Positions 39,406 through 50,466 of a stretch of 64,000 nt of DNA are shown here, in pieces. A program made the position numbers and the translations under genes. Source of the stretch: Poindextera sp035604135. GTDB lineage: Bacteria > Pseudomonadota > Alphaproteobacteria > Caulobacterales > Caulobacteraceae. Within the stretch, counting starts at the first letter, position 1. Each line of letters opens with the position of its first letter. The stretch is taken from assembly GCA_035604135.1 (NCBI GenBank), contig DATNJB010000059.1, positions 1 through 64,000 on the forward strand. The letters are read 5' to 3'. The notes below the pieces were generated by a model. That model was not told where the DNA came from and ran no database searches. It was given only the letters and a program-made list of their open reading frames with translations.

Positions 39406-39888
39406 ATGCCGCTCTCGCTCGACTCCTCCAACCAACGCCGCGGACGCCGCCGTGGGCGGAGCCGTCGGGCGCTGTCGGAGATCAACGTCACGCCGCTGGT
39501 CGATGTGATGCTTGTGCTCCTGATCATCTTCATGATCTCCGCCCCGCTGCTCACCGCCGGCGTGCCCGTGCAGTTGCCGAAGACCGAAGCCGGCGCGATC
39601 AGCAATCAGAACGAGCCGTTGACCATCAGCATCCGCGCCGACGGGACCATCTATGTCCAGGCGATCGAGACGCCGTTCAACGCGCTGGCGCCGAAGATGC
39701 GCTCTCTGGCCGACACCGGGTTCTCGCGGCCCGTCTACGTGCGCGCCGACGGGCGCGCGCCGTACGCCGTGGTGGCGCAGGTGATGGCCAGCCTCTCGCA
39801 GTCCGGCTTCACCTCGATCGGGCTGATCACCGACACCGGCGGGCCTTCGTCGGGCCTCGAGCCGCCGACCAACACGGCGGGGCCTTAA
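39406..39888 (+). CDS. tolR: Tol-Pal system protein TolR
   Basis: A 160-aa ExbD/TolR protein. It starts MPLSLDSSNQRRGRRRGRS, then one membrane helix with the proton-carrying aspartate in INVTPLVDVMLVLLIIFMI (Asp in PLVDV). A periplasmic domain follows (VPVQLPKTEAGAIS...PVYVRADGRAPYAVVAQVMASLSQSGF). ATG 39406 is the correct start although the frame is open further upstream. It acts with TolQ. Confidence 0.95.
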   Translation: MPLSLDSSNQRRGRRRGRSRRALSEINVTPLVDVMLVLLIIFMISAPLLTAGVPVQLPKTEAGAISNQNEPLTISIRADGTIYVQAIETPFNALAPKMRSLADTGFSRPVYVRADGRAPYAVVAQVMASLSQSGFTSIGLITDTGGPSSGLEPPTNTAGP

Positions 39889-39889
39889 G

Positions 39890-40687
39890 ATGGCGTCGCG
39901 CACCGACCGCTACCCGGCGCTCGCCGCCTCGGCGCTGCTGCATGCAGCCGTGCTGATCGCCGCGCTGGTCGCCTGGCCGTGGTCGCAGACCATCCACATG
40001 GGCGACGTCGTGCCCGTGACGCTGATCAGCGCCGCGCAAGCGCCCGCGCCCGCCCCGGCCGAGCAGGCGCCTGCGCCGCAGCCCGCCGCGACCAAAGCGC
40101 CCGTCCCGCGGGCCCCGCCGCAGCCGGCGGCGCGTGAACAGGCTCCGACGCCGGCGCTTGCGGCGCCCTCCCCCAAAACGCATCCGCAGAAGGTCGCGCC
40201 GCAGCCCACGCCGGCCGCAAAGGCCAAGCCGACTCCGGCGCCGTCGGAGGACTGGACCGCGCTTGCCGCGACGCTGACGCACCAGTCGCAGGCGACCGGC
40301 GCCCATTCATCGGCAGCGCAGCGCGGGCCATCGCGCGCGAACCAGGCGGTGCAGGCCAGAACCACGACGGGCGTTTCGAACGCCATCTCCGCTGCCGCCA
40401 TGACCTCGCTCGCCGGAGAGCTGCAACGGCTGTGGAATCCGAACTGCGACGCGCCGGGCGGCGACGTCACGGTCAAGGTGACGTTCAAGCTGACCGAGAG
40501 TGGGCGGCTGGACGGCTCGCCGTCGTCGTCGCAGGCGAACGCCTCCGATCCGGCGTTGAAGGCGGCGTCCGAGCGCGCGGTGCGGGCGGTCTACGAGGGC
40601 GAGCCCTTCTCCGACCTGCCCCCGGCGCTCTACGGTCAAAATATCACCGTGAACTTCAACCAGAAGACCTACTGCTCAAGCCGATGA
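39890..40687 (+). CDS. tolA: TolA-type energy transducer
   Basis: A 265-aa protein with one N-terminal membrane helix (SALLHAAVLIAALVAWPWS), a long Ala/Pro/Lys-rich middle (about residues 45-125) that spans the periplasm, and a TonB/TolA-like C-terminal domain (GELQRLWNPNCDAPGGDVTVKVTFKLTESGRL...AVRAVYEGEPF). TolA connects the TolQR motor to Pal and TolB. Its stop overlaps the tolB start (ATGA). Confidence 0.93.
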   Translation: MASRTDRYPALAASALLHAAVLIAALVAWPWSQTIHMGDVVPVTLISAAQAPAPAPAEQAPAPQPAATKAPVPRAPPQPAAREQAPTPALAAPSPKTHPQKVAPQPTPAAKAKPTPAPSEDWTALAATLTHQSQATGAHSSAAQRGPSRANQAVQARTTTGVSNAISAAAMTSLAGELQRLWNPNCDAPGGDVTVKVTFKLTESGRLDGSPSSSQANASDPALKAASERAVRAVYEGEPFSDLPPALYGQNITVNFNQKTYCSSR

Positions 40688-41997
40688 GGCCGTCGATGCT
40701 CCTTCTCCGGCGCCAGGCCGCCGCGATCGTCCTGCTGCTCGCCGCCGTCGCGTTCGCGCCGGCGCTGGCGCGCGCCGACGTCACCGTCGACGTGAACCAG
40801 GGCGTGCTGCAGCCGATGCCCATCGCCATTCCCGCCTTCAATGGCGCCCAGGGCGCCGAGATCGCCCAGGTGGTTGAGAATGACCTCTCGGGCTCCGGCC
40901 TGTTCAAGCCGATAGACCCGAACACCTTCCTCGAGCGGTCGCTGGACGTGAACGTCCAGCCGCAGTTCCCGCTCTGGAAGCAGATCAACGCCCAGGCCCT
41001 GCTCGACGGCCAGGCCACGGTGGATTCCGACGGCCGCATGCACGTCGACTTCCGCCTGTGGGACGTCTACGCCCAGCAGCCGCTGCTCGGCTTCCAGTAC
41101 TCGTCGACCCAGGACAACTGGCGCCGCCTCGCGCACAAGATCGCCGACGCCGTCTACGAGCGGCTGACCGGCGAGAAGGGCTACTTCGACACCCGCGTGG
41201 TCTTCGTCGCCGAGAGCGGGCCGAAGACCAAGCGCATCCGCCGCCTCGCCATCATGGACCAGGACGGCGCCAACCCTAGCTATCTCACCGACGGCGCCTA
41301 CCAGGTGTTCACGCCCAGGTTCTCCTCGAACGACCAGGAGATCACCTTCATGCTGCTCCGCGATTCCGCGGCGTCGATCTACCTGTTCAACATCGAGACC
41401 GGCCGCGAGGAGGTGCTCGGCCAGTTCAAGGGCATGGTGTTCGCTCCCCGCTTCTCGCCGGACGGCGCCAAGGTGGCGCTCTCGGTCGAGAAGAACGGAG
41501 CGAGCAACATCGACGTCATGGATCTGCGCACACGCCAGGTTCGCCAGGTCACCTTCGACGAGGCGATCGACACCTCGGCCAGCTTCTCGCCGGATGGGAC
41601 GAAGATCGTGTTCAATTCCGACCGGGCCGGAGGCCCGCAGATCTATGTGATGAATGCCGACGGCTCGGATCAGCATCGCATCTCGTTCGGCGACGGACGG
41701 TACACGACGCCCGTCTGGTCGCCGAAGGGCGACCTGATCGCCTTTACCAAGCAGACCGGCTCGACCTTCCACATCGGCGTCATGCACCCGGACGGATCGG
41801 ACGAGAAACTGCTGACCACCAGCTATCTCGACGAGGGTCCGAGCTGGGCGCCCAACGGGCGGGTGATCATGTTCTCGCGGGAAACGGCCGGCCAGGGCGC
41901 GCGTTTGTGGACGGTGGACGTGACCGGCCAGGTCAGCCGCGCGGCCGCCTTCCCCGGCGGCGCGTCAGATCCGGCGTGGTCGCCGTTGTTGCCTTGA
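40684..41997 (+). CDS. tolB: Tol-Pal system beta-propeller protein TolB
   Basis: A 437-aa periplasmic protein. The signal peptide is LLLRRQAAAIVLLLAAVAFAPALARA with cleavage near residue 31. A TolB N-terminal domain follows, then a WD40-like beta-propeller whose repeats read PRFSPDGAKVALS, SFSPDGTKIVFNS, VWSPKGDLIAFT, SWAPNGRVIMFS and PAWSPL. It binds Pal. ATG 40684 overlaps the tolA stop, so the upstream open frame is not part of the gene. Confidence 0.95.
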   Translation: MRPSMLLLRRQAAAIVLLLAAVAFAPALARADVTVDVNQGVLQPMPIAIPAFNGAQGAEIAQVVENDLSGSGLFKPIDPNTFLERSLDVNVQPQFPLWKQINAQALLDGQATVDSDGRMHVDFRLWDVYAQQPLLGFQYSSTQDNWRRLAHKIADAVYERLTGEKGYFDTRVVFVAESGPKTKRIRRLAIMDQDGANPSYLTDGAYQVFTPRFSSNDQEITFMLLRDSAASIYLFNIETGREEVLGQFKGMVFAPRFSPDGAKVALSVEKNGASNIDVMDLRTRQVRQVTFDEAIDTSASFSPDGTKIVFNSDRAGGPQIYVMNADGSDQHRISFGDGRYTTPVWSPKGDLIAFTKQTGSTFHIGVMHPDGSDEKLLTTSYLDEGPSWAPNGRVIMFSRETAGQGARLWTVDVTGQVSRAAAFPGGASDPAWSPLLP

Positions 41998-42105
41998 GGT
42001 CGAGGCAATGAAACCAGCAGCGGCGGGGCGGGTTTTGTCAGGACATCGCAAGGCCGTGGCGCCACTATCGGCTTCCGACACGCACGCGGCCGCAAGGAGA
42101 AGCAA

Positions 42106-42663
42106 ATGACGTTCAAGGTCAGTGTTGGTGTTCGACTGGCGCTGGTCGGCGGACTGGCGTTCTCGATCGCGGCCTGCGCCTCGCAGCCGAAGCCCGCGCC
42201 GCTCGCGCCGACCAACCAGGGGCAGCAGGAACAGCAACAGCCCTACGTCCCACCGGAGCAACAGCCGGTCGCCGAACAGCCGACCGCGGCGGTCCCCGGC
42301 TCCGCGCAGGACTTCGTCGTCAACGTCGGCGATCGGGTCTATTTCGACTTCGACCAGTTCACCATCCGCGCCGACGGGATGGACACGCTCGCCAAGCAGG
42401 CCCAGTGGCTCGACCGCTATCCGGCGGTGCAGGTGCGCATCGAAGGCAACTGCGATGAGCGCGGGACCGAGGAGTACAACTTCGGGCTGGGCGCGCGTCG
42501 GGCGGAGTCGGTGAAAGAGTTTCTGATCAACCACGGCGTCGACGGATCGCGCATAACCACCGTCTCCTACGGCAAGGCGCGGCCGATCGATCCGGGCGAC
42601 AACGAGGACGCCTGGGCCAAGAACCGCAACGCCCACACCGCGATCACCGGCGGCGCGCAGTAG
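42106..42663 (+). CDS. pal: Peptidoglycan-associated lipoprotein Pal
   Basis: A 185-aa outer-membrane lipoprotein. The signal ends in the lipobox IAAC with the lipidated cysteine at 24. A Gln/Pro-rich linker follows, and the OmpA-like peptidoglycan-binding domain reads DRVYFDFDQFTI, EGNCDERGTEEYNFGLGARRAESVKEFL and AKNRNAHTAI. AAGGAG lies upstream of ATG. It is the usual partner of TolB and lies 108 bp downstream of it, so it may also have its own promoter. Confidence 0.97.
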   Translation: MTFKVSVGVRLALVGGLAFSIAACASQPKPAPLAPTNQGQQEQQQPYVPPEQQPVAEQPTAAVPGSAQDFVVNVGDRVYFDFDQFTIRADGMDTLAKQAQWLDRYPAVQVRIEGNCDERGTEEYNFGLGARRAESVKEFLINHGVDGSRITTVSYGKARPIDPGDNEDAWAKNRNAHTAITGGAQ

Positions 42664-42708
42664 GCGTCGGCCGTAGTTTAGCCAAGGGTTTCGTGTGAAC
42701 ATCCCGGC

Positions 42709-43593
42709 ATGAAGCTGCGTACGCTCCTGCTCGCCGTGCTGTCGGCCACCCTCCTGGCCGCGCCGGCCGTCGTCGCCCAGGAGGGCGCGCCTCCGGGCGT
42801 CGACCAGTCGCTGCGCGACCGTCTCGACCGGCTGGAGAAGCAGCTGCAGGAGGTGCGCGAGATCGTGCTGCAGGCTCGCGCCACCGGCCGGCCGATCGAA
42901 ATCAAGGAAGCCGGGCCTGACCCGATGGTCACCGCGCTGGGCAGCCGCCTGGACGACATGGAACAGTCGCTGCGCGGGGTGAACGGCCAGGTCGACGACC
43001 TGACCCACCAACTCGACCTGGCGCGCAACGACGCCAAAGACGAGAAGACCGAGATCGCGGCGCTGAGCGACCGGCTGGACAAGCTCGAGAAGGCGGTGGC
43101 CGCAATGGCCGCGCCCCCGCCGCCAGCGCAGCCCGCGCCCGGCGACAACGGCGCGGCGGCGAACACCGATCAAACGCAAACGGCGCCGGCCGATCAGGGC
43201 GACCCGAAGACGGCCTACGCCCATGCCCGCCAGCTCCTCCTCGACGGCGACTATCCGGGCGCGCAGGCGGCGTTCCAGGCCTACGTCGACCAATACGGAT
43301 CCACGCCGCAGGCTGCGCAGGCGCGCTACTGGCTGGGAGAGACCAAGTACGTGCAGGAAGACTATGCCGGAGCCGCGGCCGCCTACATTGGCGCGACCAA
43401 GGGCTGGCCGCAGACCGCATGGGCGCCCGACGCCGTGGTCAAGCTCTCGCTCTCGCTGCTCGAGCTGAACCGCCCCGCCGACGCCTGCGCGGCGCTGGGC
43501 GAATTCGATCGCCACTATGCCAAGTCGGGTGGCGCGGCGAAGGCGCGGGCGGACGCGGCGCGGATCAAAGCCAAGTGCGGAAATGATCATTGA
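42709..43593 (+). CDS. cpoB: Cell division coordinator CpoB (YbgF)
   Basis: A 294-aa periplasmic protein. The signal peptide (LRTLLLAVLSATLLAAPAVVAQ) is cleaved near residue 24. A coiled-coil trimerisation region follows (VDQSLRDRLDRLEKQLQEVREIVL and later DDMEQSLRGVNGQVDDLTHQL), then TPR repeats in the C-terminal half (AYAHARQLLLDGDYPGAQAAFQAYV, ARYWLGETKYVQEDYAGAAAAYI). It links peptidoglycan synthesis with Tol constriction. The tilS start overlaps its 3' end by 11 nt. Confidence 0.94.
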   Translation: MKLRTLLLAVLSATLLAAPAVVAQEGAPPGVDQSLRDRLDRLEKQLQEVREIVLQARATGRPIEIKEAGPDPMVTALGSRLDDMEQSLRGVNGQVDDLTHQLDLARNDAKDEKTEIAALSDRLDKLEKAVAAMAAPPPPAQPAPGDNGAAANTDQTQTAPADQGDPKTAYAHARQLLLDGDYPGAQAAFQAYVDQYGSTPQAAQARYWLGETKYVQEDYAGAAAAYIGATKGWPQTAWAPDAVVKLSLSLLELNRPADACAALGEFDRHYAKSGGAAKARADAARIKAKCGNDH

Positions 43594-44878
43594 GCGCTTC
43601 GACGCGCGGCTCGATTCGACGCTGACGCAGCCCCTGGCCGTCGCCTTCTCGGGTGGCGGCGACTCCCTGGCCGCCCTCATCGTCGCTCTGCGCTGGGCCA
43701 AGGCATGCGGCCGCCCGGTGATCGCGCTGCACGTCGACCACGGCCTGCAGCCGCAGAGCGGCGCTTGGGCGGCCTTTTCAGCGGAGGTCGCGACTGAGCT
43801 AGGCGCCGAGTTCCGCCTTCTCGCCTGGGATGGCGACAAGCCGACGCGCGGATTGGCGGCCGCGGCGCGCCGCGTCCGCCACGCCCTGATCGCCAACGCC
43901 GCCCGCGATGCGGGCGCCAGCGTGGTTGTGTTCGGCCACACCGCCGACGACCTCGCCGAGGCGGTGCTGATGCGGGCCGAGGGTTCGAGCCTTGGCGCAC
44001 TCGGGGTCTGGCGGCCCTCGCCGGTGTGGCCGGAGGGGCGGGAGGTCATGCTCTTCCGGCCGCTGCTGCGTGCGCGCCGCGCCGCGCTGCGCGCCGCGCT
44101 GCAGGCCGAGGGCTACGATTGGATCGAGGACCCGGCGAACGACGAGCTCGCCCAGCCCCGCGCCCGCGCCCGCGCCGCCCTCGACCTCGGGCGCTGTGCG
44201 CCGCCGCCGGCCGCTGACGATCCTGCGGCCGCCGCGCTGGCGCACGCCGCCGAGATCGACCCGTGGGGCGCGATCGGCTTCGACCGGGAGGCGCTGCGCG
44301 CGGAGCCGCCAGCCTCCGCGCTGACGGTTCTTGCCGCGGCGATGCTTTCCGTCGGCGGCGGCGAGCGTCCGCCGCGCCGCCGCTCGGTCGAGGCCCTCCG
44401 CGCGCGACTGGCGGCCGGCGAGGCGTTCACCGCCACCCTGGCCGGCGCCAAGCTCGCGGCGCGAGGTCGCCGGGTTCTGGTCGCGCGCGACGCCGGCGAA
44501 TTGGCGCGCGGGCGATTGCAACCGATGGCGCTGGAGCCCGGCGAACCAAGCGTTTGGGACGGACGCTTCGCGCTCGGGCGGGCGGAAGCGGACGCGACCG
44601 TCTCGGCGCTGAAAGGACACGCCGCGCGGCTGAGCGCAGCGGAGCGCAGGGTGCTCGCCAGCGCGCCTGCGATTGCCAGGCCAGCGCTTCCCGTGCTGGT
44701 CGACTCGCGAGCACGACCAACTTGCCCGATCCTTGCAGGGCGAAACGGCGTGCGGGCGCGTTCGCTCGCGGGCGGTCGGTTCCTGGCGGCTTGCGGTGCG
44801 ATCTCCGCCGAGCGGACCGCGCCGGAGGCCGCGGCAATTCGTGCGCGTGGCGAAAAGGCGTGCGGCGCCTTATCTTGA
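43583..44878 (+). CDS. tilS: tRNA(Ile)-lysidine synthase
   Basis: From ATG 43583 the product has 431 aa. The PP-loop ATPase motif SGGGDS is at 23-28 (AVAFSGGGDSLAALI), then VIALHVDHGLQPQSG and AARRVRHALIANAARDAGASVVVFGHTADDLAEAVLMRAEGSS. It changes the wobble cytidine of tRNA-Ile(CAU) to lysidine. The C-terminal 150 residues are poorly conserved. It overlaps cpoB by 11 nt, and ftsH follows after 34 nt, the normal order in this class. Confidence 0.94.
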   Translation: MIIERFDARLDSTLTQPLAVAFSGGGDSLAALIVALRWAKACGRPVIALHVDHGLQPQSGAWAAFSAEVATELGAEFRLLAWDGDKPTRGLAAAARRVRHALIANAARDAGASVVVFGHTADDLAEAVLMRAEGSSLGALGVWRPSPVWPEGREVMLFRPLLRARRAALRAALQAEGYDWIEDPANDELAQPRARARAALDLGRCAPPPAADDPAAAALAHAAEIDPWGAIGFDREALRAEPPASALTVLAAAMLSVGGGERPPRRRSVEALRARLAAGEAFTATLAGAKLAARGRRVLVARDAGELARGRLQPMALEPGEPSVWDGRFALGRAEADATVSALKGHAARLSAAERRVLASAPAIARPALPVLVDSRARPTCPILAGRNGVRARSLAGGRFLAACGAISAERTAPEAAAIRARGEKACGALS

Positions 44879-44912
44879 GCCCTGAGCGGCTCTTTGGAGA
44901 GGTTTTGAGGGC

Positions 44913-46786
<1,874 letters not shown>

Positions 46787-46790
<4 letters not shown>

Positions 46791-47602
46791 GCCCAGCCGG
46801 CCCGAAGGTCATGGGGGTGGTGAATGTCACCCCCGACAGCTTCTCGGACGGCGGCAAGTTTCTCGATTCCGAAGCCGCGGTAGCGCAAGCGCGGCGGCTG
46901 ATCGCCGAGGGCGCCGACGTGCTCGACATTGGCGGCGAGTCCACGCGCCCCGGCGCGGAGTCGGTGTCCGAGGCCGAAGAGCTTGCCCGCGTCTTGCCGC
47001 TGATCGAGACGCTGACCGCTGAAAGCGCACTCCCGATCTCCATCGACACGATGAAGCCCGCCGTCGCCCGCGCTGCCGTTCAGGCGGGGGCGGCGATCTG
47101 GAACGACGTCACCGCGCTCGGTTATGCGCCGGAGAGCCTGCCGACGGCGGCGGCGCTCGGCTGCACCGTCATCCTGATGCACATGCAGGGGACGCCGCGC
47201 ACGATGGCGCGCGATCCGCGCTACGCCGATGTCGTGGCGGAGGTCGCGGCCTTCCTCGACGGACGCGCCCGCGCCGCGATGGCCGCTGGCGTCTCCCCCG
47301 CGCGGATCTGGCTCGATCCCGGCATCGGTTTCGGCAAGACGGCTGAGCACAACCTGACCCTGCTCGCCCATCTGGGGCCGATCGTGGCGCTGGGGTTTCC
47401 AGTCGTGCTTGGCGTCAGCCGCAAGCGTTTCATCGGCGCAGTCGATCCGAGCACGGCCGCCCGGGCCGACGACCGGCTCGGCGGTTCGGTCGCGGCGGCG
47501 CTGGCCGGCGCGCGGGCCGGCGTTGCGGTCGTGCGCGTGCACGACGTGCGCGAGACCCGCCAGGCGCTGGCCGTGCAGGCGGCGATCGAGGCGGCGGGAT
47601 GA
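46787..47602 (+). CDS. folP: Dihydropteroate synthase
   Basis: A 271-aa TIM-barrel enzyme of folate synthesis that couples p-aminobenzoate to the pterin. Signatures are VMGVVNVTPDSFSDGGKF and VLDIGGESTRPGAE at the N-terminus, then PISIDTMKPAVARAAVQAGAAIWNDV, ILMHMQGTPRTM and the C-terminal LDPGIGFGKTAEHNLTLLAHL. The start GTG 46787 overlaps the ftsH stop. It is the sulfonamide target. thiD follows with a 4-nt overlap. Confidence 0.96.
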
Positions 47603-48390
47603 TCGGCCGCGTCCTGGCCATTGGAGGCTCCGACCCGAGCGGCGGAGCGGGCATCCAGGCCGACATCAAGACGATCACCGCGCTCGGCGGCTATGCCGCA
47701 ACCGCGATCACCGCCATCACCGTCCAGGACACCACCGGCGTCATGGCGGTCCATGCCGTCCCGGCCGATGTCGTGGTCGCGCAGGCGCGGGCGGCGCTCG
47801 ACGACGTTGGCGCCGACGCCATCAAGACCGGCATGCTCGGCTCGGCCGCGACCGTGGAGGCTGTGGCCGATCTGCTCAGTGGAATCGCGGCGCCCATCGT
47901 CGTCGACCCGGTGCTGGCGTCGACCAGCGGCGCCGCGTTGCTCGAGCCAAGTGCGTTCGACCTGTTCAAGCGCCGCGTCCTGCCGCTGGCGACCCTGCTG
48001 ACGCCGAACGCGCCTGAGGCGGAGCGCCTGACCAGCCTGAGGGTGGCGACCACCGCCGACCTCCGCCGCGCTGGCGAAGCGCTGCTGACAGCCGGTGTCA
48101 GGGCCGTCCTGATGAAGGGTGGCCATGTCGCCGGCGAATCTGTCACCGACCTGCTGATGTCCCCTGATGGCGAGATCCGGTTCACGAGCCCGCGGATCGA
48201 GACGGGCCACGGCCACGGCACGGGCTGCACCTTGGCGTCGGCCTCAGCGACGGGCCTGGCGCAGGGGCTGCCGCTTGCCGAGGCGGTCGGGCGCGCCCAC
48301 GCCTACGTCGCTGAAGCGCTGCGCCGGGCGCCGGGGTTCGGCGTCGGACGCGGACCGCTGGACCATGCATGGCCGTTGAGGGATCGGTGA
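47599..48390 (+). CDS. thiD: Bifunctional hydroxymethylpyrimidine kinase/phosphomethylpyrimidine kinase
   Basis: A 263-aa ribokinase-fold enzyme of thiamine synthesis that phosphorylates HMP twice. Motifs are VLAIGGSDPSGGAGIQADIKTITALGGYAATAITAITVQ, KTGMLGSA, LTPNAPEAERL, LMKGGHV and the nucleotide-binding HGTGCTLASASATGLAQG. It overlaps folP by 4 nt and the next gene by 22 nt. Its functional partner thiE is 34 kb away in this window. Confidence 0.95.
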   Translation: MIGRVLAIGGSDPSGGAGIQADIKTITALGGYAATAITAITVQDTTGVMAVHAVPADVVVAQARAALDDVGADAIKTGMLGSAATVEAVADLLSGIAAPIVVDPVLASTSGAALLEPSAFDLFKRRVLPLATLLTPNAPEAERLTSLRVATTADLRRAGEALLTAGVRAVLMKGGHVAGESVTDLLMSPDGEIRFTSPRIETGHGHGTGCTLASASATGLAQGLPLAEAVGRAHAYVAEALRRAPGFGVGRGPLDHAWPLRDR

Positions 48391-48971
48391 CGGCGGCGCT
48401 GGCCGGCCGCCTCGACGCCATCCTGCGCGTCAGTCCGCGCCTGATGCGCGTCCTTACAATCGCCCGCGAATTGGACCTTCCCGACTGGCGCGTCGTCTCG
48501 GGCGCCGTCTATCAGACGGTCTGGAACGCGCTGACCGGCCGCGAGCCGGACTACGGCATCAAGGACTTCGACCTCTTCTATTTCGACGCCGCTGATCTCT
48601 CCTACGAGGCTGAGGACGTCGTCATTCGCGCCGCGGCGGCGGCGTTCCCCCCTGATCTCTCGCCCCTGGTCGAGGTGCGCAACCAGGCGCGCGTCCATCT
48701 CTGGTTCGAACAGCGCTTCGGCGAGGCCTACATGCCGCTCGCCTGCGCAGATGAGGCGCTCGGCCGCTTTGTCGCGCCGACGTTCGCCGTCGGCGTTCGG
48801 CTCGAGCCCGACGGGCGCGTGGACATCGCAGCGCCGTTCGGGCTGGCCGACCTTTTCGCCATGCGCATCCAGCCCAATCCCTGGCGCCCCCGCGCGCGCG
48901 GTTGGTCCAGGGTCGTGGAGTCGGCGAAGGCGCGCTGGCCGGAGCTGACGATCGTCGGGCCGGCCGTCTAG
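48369..48971 (+). CDS. Nucleotidyltransferase family protein (YbaB-type, DUF925)
   Basis: A 200-aa protein of the nucleotidyltransferase family once called DUF925. Its core reads LPDWRVVSGAVYQTVWNALTGREPDYGIKDFDLFYFDAADLSYEAEDVVI, where Asp-Phe-Asp is the likely metal-binding pair, then ARVHLWFEQRFGEAYMPL and IAAPFGLADLFAMRIQPNP. Target unknown. It overlaps thiD by 22 nt, so translation may be coupled. Its stop lies 2 nt from that of the convergent MocR gene. Confidence 0.87.
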   Translation: MAVEGSVTAALAGRLDAILRVSPRLMRVLTIARELDLPDWRVVSGAVYQTVWNALTGREPDYGIKDFDLFYFDAADLSYEAEDVVIRAAAAAFPPDLSPLVEVRNQARVHLWFEQRFGEAYMPLACADEALGRFVAPTFAVGVRLEPDGRVDIAAPFGLADLFAMRIQPNPWRPRARGWSRVVESAKARWPELTIVGPAV

Positions 48972-48973
48972 CC

Positions 48974-50362
48974 TCAGACCACCTCGAGCGCCGGTTCTTC
49001 GGTCTCCGCCAGAATGCGGGCGACGATGCCCAACGCTTCCTGAAGAACGGCGAGGCTGGGCGCCGCGCCCAGGCATAGCCGCAGCCCAAACTCGCTGCAA
49101 CCGGGCGCAGTCAGCGCGCTCGGGGGCGTCACCTGCACGTGCTCGCGCAACGCTCGCGCCGCCGCCCGTTCGGCCTCGAGCTCGCTCATCGGCGCCCAGA
49201 GTTCGGTCGCGGCCGCATACGGAGGGCGAACAACCAGATCGCCAAGGACGTCGAGCGCCGCGGCGGTTCGGCGGGCGAACTCGCGCCGGTGGTCGTCGAG
49301 GATCTCATAGGCGGTTCCGTCCTCGATCCACTGCACCCCGATCAGCCCGCCGAGGCTCGGAGAACCGAAGGCGATGCCACGCAACGCGGTGGTGCAGCGC
49401 TCCATCCAGTCCCCACCCTGTGGCGGGACGCAGTAGCCGACGCGCAGGCCAGGCGTGAGGCTCTTGCTCAAGCCGGTCACGTAGAACGTCCGCTCGGGCG
49501 CGAGCAGGGCGAGCGGCGGGCGGCCCAGCTCCGCTGCGTAAGCCCCGTAGAGATCGTCTTCGATCAGCAGCAGATCCCGCCGGCGTGCGACGTCCACGAT
49601 CGCGTGGCGGCGAGCCGTGCCCATCATCCTCCCCGTCGGGTTCTGCAGCGGCTGGACGTAGGCGACGCGGGCACCGCTGGCGGCGACCGCGATTTCGAGG
49701 CCCTCAGGCGTCAGCCCTTCGGCGTCCATCGCCGCTCCGTACAGCCGATGGTCGAAGGTGGCGGCCAACGTCTTGACGCCCGAGAAGGTGAGCGCCTCGA
49801 CAATCAGCGGCGCGCCGGGACGGCTTGCGGCCATGAGAGAGACGGCGATCGCCTGCTGCGCGCCGCCGGTGACGATCACCCGCTTCCAGTCGAGTCCGCC
49901 GAGGTTGGCGGTGTCGGTCAGCCAGCGGGCGCCCGCCCGCCGATGGCTCTCGAACCCACCCTGCGGCGCATAGCCCAGATGAGCGCGCAGGTCGCTTCTG
50001 CGCCGCACCCGTCCGAGGGCCTCGGTCAGGTGCGCTTCGGCCCGACCGGCCGGCGCTACGTTCATGGCCAGGTCAATCGGCGAATCGCCCGACCCCTCCA
50101 ACCGTTCGGCCTGCCCGGCGACATAGGTGCCGCGCCCGACGGTCGCGCTAACCAGGCCCCGCGCCTCGGCCTCCAGATACGCCCGCGTCACCGTTCCGAC
50201 GCCGACGCCCAGCATCTCGGCCATCCGCCGTTGCGTCGGCAGCTTGACGTCCGGCGCGAGCTTGCCGGAGGCGACGTCGGCCGCCAACGCGGCCACGATC
50301 CGGTCGCTAAGCCGTCCTTGCCCATCGGCAATGTCCGGTCGCCATTGTGCGCTCGTTCTCAT
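48974..50362 (-). CDS. MocR-type GntR/aminotransferase regulator
   Basis: A 462-aa fusion of an N-terminal GntR winged helix (about residues 12-80, GKLAPDVKLPTQRRMAEMLGVGVGTVTRAYLEAEARGLVSATVGRGTYV) and a fold-type I aminotransferase domain. The PLP lysine is in FYVTGLSKSLTPGLRVGY. MocR regulators sense PLP or amino-containing ligands. ATG 50362 is used; the upstream in-frame extension crosses the promoter. It is divergent from the frameshifted winged-helix gene, with two GTGACAAT repeats in the gap. Confidence 0.93.
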   Translation of the reverse strand: MRTSAQWRPDIADGQGRLSDRIVAALAADVASGKLAPDVKLPTQRRMAEMLGVGVGTVTRAYLEAEARGLVSATVGRGTYVAGQAERLEGSGDSPIDLAMNVAPAGRAEAHLTEALGRVRRRSDLRAHLGYAPQGGFESHRRAGARWLTDTANLGGLDWKRVIVTGGAQQAIAVSLMAASRPGAPLIVEALTFSGVKTLAATFDHRLYGAAMDAEGLTPEGLEIAVAASGARVAYVQPLQNPTGRMMGTARRHAIVDVARRRDLLLIEDDLYGAYAAELGRPPLALLAPERTFYVTGLSKSLTPGLRVGYCVPPQGGDWMERCTTALRGIAFGSPSLGGLIGVQWIEDGTAYEILDDHRREFARRTAAALDVLGDLVVRPPYAAATELWAPMSELEAERAAARALREHVQVTPPSALTAPGCSEFGLRLCLGAAPSLAVLQEALGIVARILAETEEPALEVV

Positions 50363-50466
50363 TTGTCGCCGTGACAATATTCTGATTGACCATGCATACA
50401 ATGCGGAGAGAGTGCGCCGCAGGGCAATCAATACCTTCTCTCGTCTCGGTGCAATCGGTTGTGACA

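Noticed and set aside
41965..44049. A 694-residue minus-strand frame opposite pal, cpoB and tilS
   Set aside because: All three plus-strand genes are well conserved and complete, and the antisense frame shows no family.
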